Assembly: GCA_036936605.1 (NCBI GenBank)
Contig: JAUPFV010000004.1
Span: 295,658,009-295,722,008 of the forward strand
Origin: Limnanthes douglasii subsp. nivea
Taxonomy: Eukaryota > Streptophyta > Magnoliopsida > Brassicales > Limnanthaceae
Direction: 5' to 3'
DNA: 64,000 nucleotides
The number at the start of each line of letters is the position of its first letter. The first letter of the stretch is position 1. This document shows positions 11,120 to 21,659 of the stretch, one piece after another. The notes beneath the pieces were generated by a model, which did not search any database, had not been told where the DNA came from, and saw nothing but the letters and a program-made list of their open reading frames with translations. Position numbers and translations under genes: made by a program.

Positions 11120-12290
11120 TGTTTCTCCTTATATAGATTTGAAAAGAGTCTTTGGTGAATATAAGTGTTTCTTTATTTCATCAAAAGCTTGGCTGCATTG
11201 TTGAGACCAATTAAAGCCTTTAAAACTCTTCAAAGTTTGGAAAAACGGAGCACACTCATCTGAAGATCTTGAAATAAAACGATTCAAGGCAGCCAACCTT
11301 CCACTAAGCCTCTAGAATTCTTTAATATTCGAGGGATGATCCATTTCTAAAAGGGCATTCAACTGATCCGGATCAGGCTGTATCCCTTTCTCACTTATCA
11401 CATACCCCAAAAAATTTCCGGAACGAACCCCAAAGACACATTATTCTGGATTCAGTTTTAAATTCACCATTGTCAGATTGGCAAACGTTTCCCGAAGGTC
11501 AATTATATGCAAATCCTCCTCTAAGATTTTAACCATCATGTCATCTATGTACACCTCCATATTCCTGCCAATCTGATTAGAAAATGTTTTGTTTACTAGC
11601 CTCTAATAAGTAGCCCCAACATTCTTCAACCCAAAAGGCATCACCTTATAACAATGGAGACCCAGGTCTGTAACAAATGTTGTATGATCTTGGTCCTTTG
11701 GATCCACCTGAATCTGGTTGTACCTAGAGAAGGCATCCATGAAGGACAACAACTTGTTGCCAGACGTTGAGTCCACCAAATGATCTATCCGGGGGACCGG
11801 ATAAAGATCTTTTAAGAAAGCTCTGTTGAGGTCAGTAAAATCAATACAAATACGTCATTTCTCGTTCTTTTTCTTGACTAACACCGGAATGGCAGTCCAT
11901 AAAGGATATTGGGACTCCTTTATGTGCCCCATCTTGGTAAGCCGATCAACTTCTTGGACTATTACATCACCTTTCTCCTTAGAGAAGGCCCTCTTTTTCT
12001 GCACAACATGTGCAACATCACTCTGAATTGATAGTTTGTGCAAGATAACGCTTGCAGGAACTCCAGTTACATCACCATTACACCAAGTAAAAACATGTTG
12101 ATTGTCTGACAAAAACGACAACAATTTCTTTTTTAACTCTGGCGCCATCTTGGAGCCAACCTTGATACTTCTACCCTCTGCCAGAGGGTGGGTTTCAACT
12201 TCTTCCACCGGTATTATAACACTAGGGGACTCTCTGGGGTCATCAATCTCACCATACCCCTCGGAAGGCCCCAATAACTGCTAATCTTCA
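11120..12290 (-). pseudogene. G2 reverse transcriptase
   Basis: The N-terminal RT frame (11855-12274) contains MAPELKKKLLSFLSDNQHVF, the HIKESQYPLW motif and PVLVKKKN. Downstream the palm is readable in broken frames, including the box NMEVYIDDMMV near 11530-11565 and FGVRSGKFLGYVISEKGIQP near 11380-11440. Stops at several places (for example near 11585 and 11310) make it non-functional. The neighbouring protease lies upstream on the same strand. Confidence 0.8.
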
Positions 12291-13144
12291 TTGTTTTGAA
12301 CTGCTCCCAAAGTTTTAGGAGCAAGTGCAGTTGCATAGCACTCCCTTGCTATCTTCTTAATACTTCGGACAACACCCACCTGCCTTTGAACCGTATACTT
12401 CAAACACTGATGTATTGTTGAGGTCACAACATGCATTCTAGAGAGCCAGGACCTCCCAAAGATTGCATATGTAACATGTGGGAAAATCTACCACAACAAA
12501 TAACACCCTGACAAACGTTTTAAAAGGCCCATTTCCCAACAACACCTCTTCCTCAAATTCCCCGATTACATCCAAAGAACTTCTTGTGAAGCCCACAATG
12601 GTTCTGTTTGACCGTTAAATACCGGCTAGATTTTTCAACTGCTTGTAAGAACTTAAAAAGAGGATGTTTGCCGAACTGCCTGTGTGTATCAGAATTCATC
12701 TGATATCATTGCCTCCAATAGATGATCCCATCACCACATCATCCTCATGAGGCCCAATAATATTTCTTAAATCATCCTCATCAAAGACTATAAATGGAAA
12801 AGAGGTTTGGGATTGATCAGAAGACATGTCTCCTTCAAACTGAGTAGCCAGAGAGTGAACATTCCTATTTCTTGATGAAGGAGTGGGCGCTGTCATGGTA
12901 TCCCCTTCAAATATTGTGAGTGAATCAAATAAACTAATGAGTCTGACACCGTCTTATTTTGTTTCGTTATGACCCCTATTTTATTCCAGGTTGGATCAGG
13001 ATCCAGGTACTCCGAATCAACATCAAATCTTTCAAGGATCACCATTTCCCCCTCCGGAGCAGATGTTCCCACATTGTTTGTAGGGCCAGTTCGAGGAGCA
13101 TTGTCAGGCCTTTTTCCACCTCTTCTTTTAACACAAGCCCCCAA
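12291..13144 (-). pseudogene. G2 protease region
   Basis: Minus-strand frames 12893-13144 (YLDPDPTWNKIGVI) and 12696-12896 (SFPFIVFDEDDLRNIIGPHEDDVVMG) match the gag-protease linker of the G1 and R copies. The following stretch (12400-12690) contains the degenerate aspartic protease with NILFLSSYKQLKN-like and VGFT-like sequence. In R the same position has the intact motif DTGSSAN. Broken by stops. Confidence 0.7.
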
Positions 13145-14200
13145 CTTACCTCTTTCAATGAGATTCTGTACTTCCTGCTTTAGAGAAATATAGTCTTGGG
13201 TGTTATGGCCAATATCATTTTGATATTGGCAAAAACAAGTATTTCGACTGTCTCAGGGAGACTGTAGTGTTGCTGGTTTTCGAAAATGGACTTCGTCATT
13301 GGTCTTGTAATAAATTATGGCCACATTCTCTTTTAATTCTGCAAACCACTCTGGTTGAACCCAAGGACCACTTTTACTCATTGTTTGCTGACTCTGAAAT
13401 TGATTTTGGTTGGATTGAGCCTGCTTAGCCTGTTGGACCCTTGTCCGGTCTCTTTAGCCTTATACCCGGACTGGTTTTTGTTTTGAGCTGCTGGGGTGGG
13501 CCTCACCTGACGGTGCACCATGGTTTTCTTGGTTTCATCCATGTTAATCTGCTTTCCCACTTGATTTAACAAGCCACCCCAAGTCATGGCCTTCTTCCTG
13601 GTCACCGAATCAGCCAGATTCCCAGGGTTCAACCCTTGTCTCAAAGAAGAAATTTTTACATGTTCGAAGAAATCTGCTAACCCGTTCTTGGTATTTATGA
13701 ACCAACTTATGTAGTCCTTTAAGGACTCATTTAGATCTTGGCACAATGGATGATAGTATCTTCATTTCCCTTCACCTCCTTACTTCCCACAAATTGCCTT
13801 CGGAAGGCAACCTAAAATGTATCAAAGTTTCTGATACACCCCTGGGATAAGCTGTTGTACCACTTAAGAGCACTTCCCGTAAAAGATTGGGAGAAGGCTC
13901 TACACAGAAGTTTGTCATCATCATAAAAATTCATCATGAAGTTCTTGAACTGCTCTAGATGATTGTCTGGATCCTTACTCCCATCATACTTCTCCATTTT
14001 GGAGCTGTCAAACCTTTTGGGTAGGTTTCCGGACAGGAATTTGGCAGACAATGGCGATTGTCTCCACTTCCTATTACGACAGAAGACTGTGTCTTCATTA
14101 GGTTCTGCAAAAATACTTGGTTTGGTCTGAAAAGCAAAATGATCGATCAACAACTGATCTACATGCATGTGACTGTGGCTGTGAGATGACCCTTTGCACA
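13145..14200 (-). pseudogene. G2 gag, C-terminal two thirds
   Basis: Retrotransposon gag capsid sequence: KMEKYDGSKDPDNHLEQFKN (around 13950-14010), LLCRAFSQSFTGSALKWYN, then LKDYISWFINTKNGLADFFE and LRQGLNPGNLADSVTRKKAM (13378-13746). The frame is interrupted at 14200/14201 by element R; the N-terminal part is at 23505-23937. TSD copies GCACA (14196-14200) and GCATA (23500-23504) flank R. A frameshift lies near 13750-13810. Confidence 0.85.
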
Positions 14201-14531
14201 TGATGAGTAAATAGATGACTTATGGAATATTTGGGATCTCGAGTCTGATGTGACTAGAGATAGAAAGTGTAGAGATAGAAGGTGTGAAAAGAATAGAATA
14301 ATATTCAATGTCCCCCCTACCACGAATAAAGAGTCCCCCTTTTATAGTGTTAGAATGTGGACCCATTTATGTTCTTAGTGGGCTTGCTTTATTACCTCTT
14401 TAGTCCCTTATTGTTTATATTGTTTACAAATTACTCTCTAACTTACAATAAATACTCAAATAAACACATTAGTTTCCTTTTATTAACAATTGGTCCTTTA
14501 CTCCTATTACTGGCGAATTATTCTCTTATTA
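14201..14531 (-). repeat. 3' LTR of element R
   Basis: Matches 23169-23499 over its full 331 bp. The terminal CA has mutated to TA. A purine-rich tract in the minus strand (GACTGGGAGGG, about 14536-14546) sits next to it in the place expected for the polypurine tract. Confidence 0.9.
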
Positions 14532-15074
14532 GTAGCCCTCCCAGTCTTCGGGAGCAGGGTGAGTGAAGACTTTCAAGATCAGCTCTGGTGGCCCTGGTGC
14601 TTTAGCTTCGGGACCGACCTCTGGTGTTCTTTCCGCGGGACCGATCCTCCATTTCCTCTGACGTCCGACCCCTCCGGTTGCTCCTGGGTGGTCGGGAACG
14701 TTTTATCCGGGGACTATCCTCAAGCCGTTTTTAGGGTCTGACTTTGCACCAGCCTTTTGGGCCTAGGTTGGTCACATCATCTCGGGTAGGAAGGCCTATA
14801 CTAGCCCTTCTGTCTGACTCGGCTAGCCCACGCGTGCTGCACTTTTCTGACCTAGAACGACACGTGTCGGTCGGCTACTCGAGGCGTGCTTTTTTGCACA
14901 ACTTCTCACGAAAACCTTTCGATTTCCCACTGATTTCTGTCGTTTGGGCTTCCCCATGCACGCAACGGCTGGATCGAGTTCCCTATAAATACCTCTCAAC
15001 CCAACACTGCTCTCAGACGCTTTCTAGAGAGAGAAACTGCTGCTCAGATTTTCCTAGAGAGAGAAACTCGTTTT
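14532..15074 (+). promoter_or_regulatory. Promoter and leader region of the R antisense gene
   Basis: A good TATA box, CTATAAATA, lies at about 14983-14991, 84-92 bases upstream of the ATG at 15075. The leader contains a repeated AGAGAGAGAAACT(G/C) (near 15025 and 15057). The strand and position make it a promoter for the antisense ORF, not for the retroelement RNA. No database or expression support is available here. Confidence 0.5.
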
Positions 15075-17461
15075 ATGAGACATAACCGCCCGACGCAGAA
15101 AAAGAAACCAAAAAAGAAACAACCAGCGTTTGGATTTTTAGACTGGGCGAGCATCGGTCATCGTGTTGAGGAATACCGACGCGCAGGGTTAATTTTGAGT
15201 CCTAATTCCAAGCCATTCACGCCCATACTGCAGCCTCACGATCTTGTTATTCCCTATCCGATCCTTGTTGAGGCCTTTGTCTTCCCCGAATCATCTGGAG
15301 GTCAGACCTCGGAGCCTATCGTCGTATCCTCTAGTAGCAGTTCTCTGCACTCTCCTGTTGCCCAAACGAATCGTCCGACGCCTTCGTCGGTTAACTCATA
15401 CATTAACGCGCCCCCGTTCCGCTCCTTACGCCGCGGCCGTCGTCAGTTTCTTCCCATGGGTGAAACCAGCCCCCCGACTTCTCCGACGAGAGGTAATTTC
15501 CTTGGGATGGTTCAGCTTACTCCTTCCATACGGGGATACCGAACTGGTACTAACACAACTGTGACTTTTTTAGGTCTCAATCAGCGGCCCTTGACTCCCG
15601 CAGAATTGGATCCCGAGCGTGCCCGTCCAGAACAAAGCGAGGCCCTCCCGACTCAAGCCAATAGCTGTTCCAACCCTGCCGACCATGTCGTGCGGAAGCC
15701 GACCCGGGATCGGCCGTTGCCTTAGCTCAGATAACCTCCCGCCAGCCAGTGCCGAGGAGTCAGATGCAGACGCCCTTCCTGCCGGTGCTCTGCCTGTTGT
15801 GGATGGTACTGCTGCTGGAGCCTCCGCTGCCCCTCCTTTCGAGCCCCTTCCCGAAGAGATAGAGGCGATTATTACCACGACCTATCACCGCTGGCTGCCC
15901 GCGGACTACGTCTTTTCTTTGTTCGAGGGCAAGTATTTATACTTCATAATGGCTCTCCAGCTTGGTTGATAGATCTTCTTTGCCTGGTATACACTGATAT
16001 CCTGCATAATGGCGTCGCGTCTTTCTGGTCGGGTGATGCCCATGGAGCAGTACATTGCTATGTCCGGGCTGTCCAAATCCCTAAAGTCTGCTTTCTTCTA
16101 TTCTTCCCTTGCCAACACTTGGAAAATAGTGAATGATTTTCTCGAAGGCGACAAGGGTTGGAATCACCGCTTCGTCTTCATAAGCGGTTGCTGGGAAAAT
16201 AGCCGACCTTATAGTCGGGAGAATCGGAGGACGCTGCTTCGGACATAGGTTCCTGATGGTACGTAGCCATCGTTTTTTTTTAATGTTCCCGAGCCTCTTT
16301 GTAGTGTCTAAAGAATTCATCCAAGGGCTGAAAAAGGACCATTTTAAAGCGGGCAATGCCACCTTCCAAGTGCTGAAGGACTATGCTAAAACCCACTGGG
16401 GTCGGGCCATGCATCAGTGCTTTAAGAGCACAAATCTTATAATGAGCAACCTCTGGCGTTGCTCATCAGAAGTGCTATCGATTCAGCAGCTGCGCCAGCC
16501 CCCCAGTACGGAAGACTTGATCGTCAAAACCACAGCTCTCGACGCGCATCTGTTTCTACCGAAGCGCAACAAGGCGCCTAGTAAGCGCCCAAAATCCGAC
16601 GATGAGGTCGAACAAGTTGCTGCCGGTGCTGAGAAGGTTGATGTTGGAGGGCCCCAGGATGAAGCTGCTGCTGAGGGTGTGGAGGCACCACCGACCCATG
16701 AACTAGCTCTGAAGCAGAAGGGAAAAACCAGCGCGGGTGGAAACCATGGTAAAAAACCCAAGCGGTCTAACAAGGAAGGCGGCTCAGTTCCTGCTGTCGA
16801 AAGTGCTACTGTTCCGGAGCTTTTCGGTCAGTACGAGAGGGTTGGCGGCTCAGAGGCAGCCCCTGTGGTGGTAATTCCCGATGATGCTAGCCCATCCAAA
16901 ACCTCGGATCCTGCAGCGGCGTCATCGAGTGGTATCAAGTACCCGGTGCTAACTATGCTTGGAAGCCCTCACACTTTTCCGCTGTAGGGAACCGACGGAC
17001 TGGCCTTATCCTTGTGTAACTTGCTTATACCAGCTGCTATGAAGGAGCGTCGGTCAATTGAGCTGGGCCAAAAGCTGGAGGGCGTAGAGGCGAAAATCGT
17101 CGGCCTGGAAGAGGAAGTGCAGAAGGCCAAAGCGGCTCAGGCACTGGCGGAGGGGCGGGCTGCAGAGGCTGCTCGGGTCGTGGAAGAGACAAAGAAGGCC
17201 GGGGAAGAACGCGTTGCTGCCTTGACTCGGGAGATCCAAGAGCTGAAGGCTTCGAACACTGCCTTTGCTGACAAGGCTAAGCAGTGGGTGGAAAAGGAGA
17301 CAGCTGATGCTAAGGCCTCGTATGTGCTGTCATTTCACGATCGCTTTCCGGACCTTTACCTCGAGGCGATGTGGCTGAACGTGCCAGAGGAGGAACGCCC
17401 TTCTGACGCTGTCTGTGAAGACGAGTCGGATGAGACCGAGTCCGAGGAGGCGGACGAGTGA
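15075..17461 (+). pseudogene. Antisense ORF (aORF) of element R
   Basis: Plus-strand gene, GC-richer than its surroundings. It starts at ATG 15075 (MRHNRPTQKKKPKKKQPAFG) with a basic, probably nuclear N-terminus, followed by a Ser/Pro-rich segment to 15725. After a frame break it continues through LPEEIEAIITTTYHRWLPAD (to about 15930). The conserved domain at 16009-16248 has VMPMEQYIAMSGL and WNHRFVFISGCWENS. A short intron (about 16259-16307, GTACGT to TTGTAG) is followed by SKEFIQGLKKDHF, a Lys-rich segment, a 100-residue coiled coil (17041-17300) and the end motif SFHDRFPDLYLEAMW with an acidic tail. The architecture, the intron site and the end motif match the G2 copy at 5019-8426. Function unknown; frame breaks at about 15725, 16248 and 16987. 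Confidence 0.75.
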
Positions 17462-17705
17462 TCTGGACGTCCTATTTTTGTTGTTTTTAAGTACCTGACT
17501 TTGTTCTGTTGTTTGGGGGCCGCGGGGTCCCCTAGTAATTTTCCTTGACTTTGTTTTGTTGCATCTGTTTTTTGGGGGCTGCGGGGTCCCCTGTTAATTT
17601 TCCCTGCGAACCATCGTATTATTTTACGTTGATATGTGATCGTGTATTACTTGCCATAGTATTTTAGTAGATGTTTTAACTTGAAAACTAAACAACCCAT
17701 AATAT
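17462..17705. other. 3' flank of the R antisense gene with a duplicated GC-rich block
   Basis: Two imperfect copies of a block containing TTTGGGGGC(C/T)GCGGGGTCCCCT lie near 17511 and 17572, each followed by TAATTTTCC. This is probably the 3' untranslated region of the antisense gene. No frame was found. Confidence 0.5.
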
Positions 17706-18050
17706 GGAAAATTCTTGATGAGATCGGGACCGTAAAATGTAGATTCGGAAACTAAAAAGCCAAAATTGGTTCTGTAGATCAATATAATATTGAAAATTCC
17801 TGATGGATCGGGAATCGTAAAATGTAGATTAGTTTGGAAACTAAAAAACCAAAGTAGGTTCTGTAGATCAATATAATATTGAAAATTCCTAATGGATCGG
17901 GAATCGTAAAATGTGGATCAGTTCGGAAACTAAAAAACCAAAGTAGGTTCTGTAGATCAATATAATATTGAAAATTCCTGATGGATCGGGAATCGTAAAA
18001 TGTAGATCAGTTCGGAAACTGAAAAACCAAAGTAGGTTTTGTAGCGCAAT
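17706..18050. repeat. 89-bp tandem repeat, about four copies, in the untranslated region of R
   Basis: Copies start with GAAAATTC at about 17706, 17792, 17881 and 17970. Each contains GATCGGGAATCGTAAAATGT and ends in TCTGTAGATCAATATAATAT. The spacing is 86, 89 and 89 bases. Tandem arrays between polymerase and 3' LTR are the defining feature of Retand-type elements. The stretch 18051-18271 after it is a non-coding link to the integrase end. Confidence 0.9.
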
Positions 18051-18271
18051 CCAAGATTGCAGGGACAAACGCCGAACAGCTCGTAAACTGATCAAGTTTG
18101 TAGTATTTCAAAGATTGGAAGGCAAAATCAAATTTCGATTAATTTAGCCAAGGGGGTCGGGTGTTCATGATGCCTCATTAAAACCTTCTTGCGCCACCGA
18201 GGTAGGAAAGAGTGCATCCCCGACCAATAAGTTTTTACATACCAAGTCTAACGAATTACAAATGTTTATAA

Positions 18272-19560
18272 CTATTCTAAGTACAACTTTAGATGTTCGA
18301 TGTTCCATGGTAGTCTCAAAGGCTGCTCGAGCTTGTTCTGCAGGTGATATGTCCCGCTCTTGATTTTTTCTACGATTTCGTATGGTCCCTCCCAATTCGG
18401 GGCGAGCTTTCCGAGGCTTCTGTCTTTGGTGTGCAGAAAAAAGCGCCTCAGAACCTTGTCACCAACTTTAAACTCCCGACGACGTACCTTAGATGCGTAT
18501 CGACTTCTCATCAGGGGCTGCTAGTGCAAAGAGTTCAACTGAGCGTGACTGCGGTTTTCTTCTATAAGATCGAGAGCTAGTCGCCTGCTTTCAGCGTTTG
18601 TGTTTTCCTCATAGGTACTGACTCTGAAAGATGGAAAAATGGATTCTGCTGGGGTAACCGCGTCCATACCATACACCAGAGCATAAGGTGATTCCTGGGT
18701 TGCCGTCCGGGGGGTGGTGCGGTAGGCCCATAACACTTCCTGTAGGTAGTCCGGCCACTTGCCACCCTTTCCTTCGAGGTTCTTTTTGAGTCCGTCCAAA
18801 ATGGTTCGGTTGGTAACCTCGACCTGCCCGTTTGCTAGAGGATGGAACGGAGCGGAAAACCATTGCTTGATCTTGTGCGTTGTGCAAAAAGCTTTCATTT
18901 CTCCGCTGTCGAACTGTGGTCCGTTATCCATGGTGAGCCTCTGGGGTACCCCGAACCGACAACATATGTTAGACCAAATAAATTTGATGATGTCTTTGGT
19001 CTTGGTGGCCGATAGCGGCTTAGCTTCAACCCACTTTGAAAAATAGTCTACTGCCACGATGATTGTCTGTCTCCCGCCCGATGCCATTGGTAGTGGTCCG
19101 TCCAGGTCGATTCCCCATCAGTCAAAGGGTAGTCCTTCGGATATGGATTCCAGAGGAGCTGCGGGAACGTTTATCGCGTTTGCGAATCTTTGACACGTGT
19201 CGCAAGTTTTCACTATTAGCCATGCATCTGCTGTTATCGTAGGCCAATAAAACCCTGCGAGAAAAATCCTTCTAATTAAGGCCTTGTAACCGCAATGTGC
19301 CGCACCCTCACCGTCATGTAGTTTGGATACAATTATTTGCGACTCGTGGATCCCTAGGAACCTGAGCGGAGGGCGGCTGAATGATTTCTTGTATAGTACT
19401 TCGCATAATAAAATGTAACCTTGGGCCTTATTGCGAACCTTCCGAGCCGAGGCACCATCGCTAGGTAGTCTACCCTCGGCTAAGAAGGCGATGATATCAC
19501 GCCGCCAATCCGAGATTGTTACCGAGGAGACCTGACATGCGATTTCAGGTCGGTTATCAA
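18272..19560 (-). pseudogene. R integrase
   Basis: Minus-strand gypsy integrase. The zinc-binding end has TCQRFANAINVPAAP near 19150-19200, followed by a TGA just before WGIDLDGPLP (about 19120). The core is then open from 19087: GRQTIIVAVDYFSKWVEAKP, IWSNICCRFGVP, MDNGPQF and NGQVEVTNRTILDGLK, so all three catalytic acids (D, D, E) can be seen. The C-terminal segment 18272-18511 has RRREFKVGDKVLRRFF and LGKLAPNWEGPYEI, and a frame break separates it from the core. Only a few lesions, consistent with a fairly recent insertion. Confidence 0.9.
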
Positions 19561-19960
19561 GCTCTTATCGTTTGATGATAGATGGATTTTCTTGCTCGGT
19601 TACCCAGGAATAGTTGCTTGAGCAGGAAGCTGTCGCCAAGGAGTCTGCCACCATGTTTTCGCTTCTCGGGACGTGTTCGTATGTGATTTTGACGAACGAG
19701 GCCGCTAGCACTCTGAGTGCTGCTAGGTATTGGACCAGATGCTCTTTCCGAGCTTCCGCAATTCCCGAGGCTTGGTTTATCAAAAGTTGGGAATCACTTA
19801 CAAGGCGTACCTGCTTTGCACCATATACTTGCGCTAGCCGTCGCCCCGCCAGAGCAGCCTCGTATTCAGCCTCATTGTTCGAAGTATGGAAACCAAATCG
19901 AATGGCCTGGTGCATACTAATGCCTGTTGGGGGTAACTATCTGTATTCGCGCTCCGCAGC
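19561..19960 (-). pseudogene. R second RNase H-like domain
   Basis: Minus-strand frame with AIRFGFHTSNNEAEYEAALA, VRLVSDSQLLINQASG and FVKITYEHVPRSENMVADSL, the motifs of the additional archaeal-type RNase H found in Tat elements (D, E, D and the terminal N/D region). The domain start is fused directly to the middle of the RT palm, so the thumb, the YIDD box and the first RNase H are missing. Confidence 0.8.
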
Positions 19961-20490
19961 CACTGAAATGCCCGAAGGGCATGACTTTGTAACAATACAG
20001 TCCTCGACCTGTTATAAACGTGGTGCTTTCCTGGTCTGCAACGTGTAATTTGATCTGATTATAGCCGGCGTATGCATCCATGAACGAAAGTAACCTATTC
20101 CCTGAAGTCGAATCTACCAACTGGTCAATCCTCGGCATCGGGAAAGGGTCCTTCGGACACGCTCGATTGAGGTCGGTGAAATCCACGCACATCCTCCATT
20201 TCCCGTTTTTCTTCTTAACCAGGACGGGATTGGAGGTCCACAATGGGTAACTTGCTTCCTTTATGTGCCCGACGCTGATCATCCTCTCCACTTCACGTAG
20301 GATAATGTCTGCCTTTTCCGGTGAAAAATCCCGACGCTTTTGGGAGATCGGTCTGACGTTTATGTTGATAGTTAGTCTGTGAATGACACAAGATTCTGGG
20401 ACCCCGGTTACATCCCTTGAGCACCATGCGAACAAATCTAGGTTTTCCCGTAGTAGAGATAGTAACTGTTCCCTGAAGACTGGTGTCAAG
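19961..20490 (-). pseudogene. R reverse transcriptase, C-terminally deleted
   Basis: The frame 19917-20489 is open and shows DLFAWCSRDVTGVPESCVIH, HIKEASYPLWTSNPVLVKKK, WRMCVDFTDLNRACPKDPFP, LLSFMDAYAGYNQIKL and GLYCYKVMPFG. Directly after MPFG, where relatives continue into LKNAGATYQRLV and the YIDD catalytic box, it changes to the start of the second RNase H-like domain. The deletion removes both catalytic aspartates of the YIDD box. R therefore could not have transposed with its own RT after this event. Confidence 0.9.
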
Positions 20491-21644
20491 CATACCCCGA
20501 TCTGCAGAATTTTCCCTTCGGCGAATTGGTGTCGTTCACATTCTTCGTCGGTAGTCAGATAGCTGGGGGCTTCCCTAGGATCATCAACAGGTAACGACCC
20601 TGGGGCGAGCCCCTTTGATTGCTATTCCCAAGCTTGAACCATCTCTTGGTCTTTTTTAGGTGCCAATGCTGCTCGGTAACACTCCCGCGCTGCTTTTTGG
20701 CTACTTCGGACTATACCCACGTTGTTTCCGACCACGTATTTTAAACGCTGGTGGATCGTAGAAGATACCGCATGCATTCGCGATATTCACGATCGGCCGA
20801 AAATTGCGTTGTGGGAAGCTGGTGCATCTACTACCACGAATAAAACGGTAACCTCCTTCTTGAACGGGCCGCAACCCAACTGGACGACGCCCTCAAACTC
20901 TCCTATAACGTCAGCTGTTGACCCCGTAAATCCGACTATGGTACGGTCCGACCGTGTGATGACCGGCGGCGTCCTAAACTTGGCGAAAGTGGATGCGAAG
21001 ATTATGTTGGCCGAACTTCCGGTATCTACCAACATGCGTCGGACTTCCTCCCCCACAATGGCTGCCCCGATCACAATGGCATCCTCATGAGGGCCGGCTA
21101 TGTCTCTCATGACGTCGTCGTCGAAGTACAAGATTGGAGATGGGACGCTTTTGGACTGGGAGTAAGGTCGAACCTCTAACTGAGTGGTTAAGTTTACGAT
21201 GTGCCTATTCCTAGAAGAATGAGCGACGTTTTCCTCAGCTTCCTCCTCGATGATCCCGATGATGTTGCGGTTTGCTTTGGGGTCAAGGTATTTTATGGAA
21301 ACATCGAAAGGGTCGGTTACCTCTGAAATGGTCATTGTGGTTTCGGGCTTCAGAATTATCACGACTTCCTTCGAAGTCGTACTCTGCTGTGCTTTCTTAA
21401 CGTATTCTAGGAGGTTTCCATGTTCTATAAGAATCTGTATCTCTTTCTTCAGGGAAATACAGTCCTTAGTATCATGCCCCACGTCTTCGTGATAGCGACA
21501 ATAGCGGTTGTTCCTTTGTTCCCGAGGCGTCAGTATCGGGAACGGCCTCCGGTACATCCCGTTTTTTTTAGTTTTTTCGTAGATCGACGATACACACTCT
21601 GTGAGGTCTGCGAAGTAAGCAGGCCAGATCCATTTGTTTGACAT
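20491..21644 (-). pseudogene. R protease and gag-protease linker
   Basis: The long frame 20787-21644 begins in the gag zinc-finger region with YCRYHEDVGHDTKDC (CX2CX3HX4C-like) and continues with LDPKANRNIIGIIEEE. The aspartic protease active site is MLVDTGSSANIIF near 21000-21040, followed by VVDAPASHNAIFGR. The remainder (20491-20786) links to the RT and is interrupted by stops. The protease motif itself is intact. Confidence 0.85.
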
Positions 21645-21659
21645 GGATCGCGAAGTCGT

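Noticed and set aside
15570..15878. GC-rich minus-strand frame in element R
   Set aside because: It lies opposite the antisense gene and has the Ala/Ser/Gly composition typical of a mirror frame of GC-rich coding DNA.
18344..19046. Plus-strand frames over R integrase
   Set aside because: The catalytic motifs DNGPQF and NGQVEV are on the minus strand, so these are shadows.
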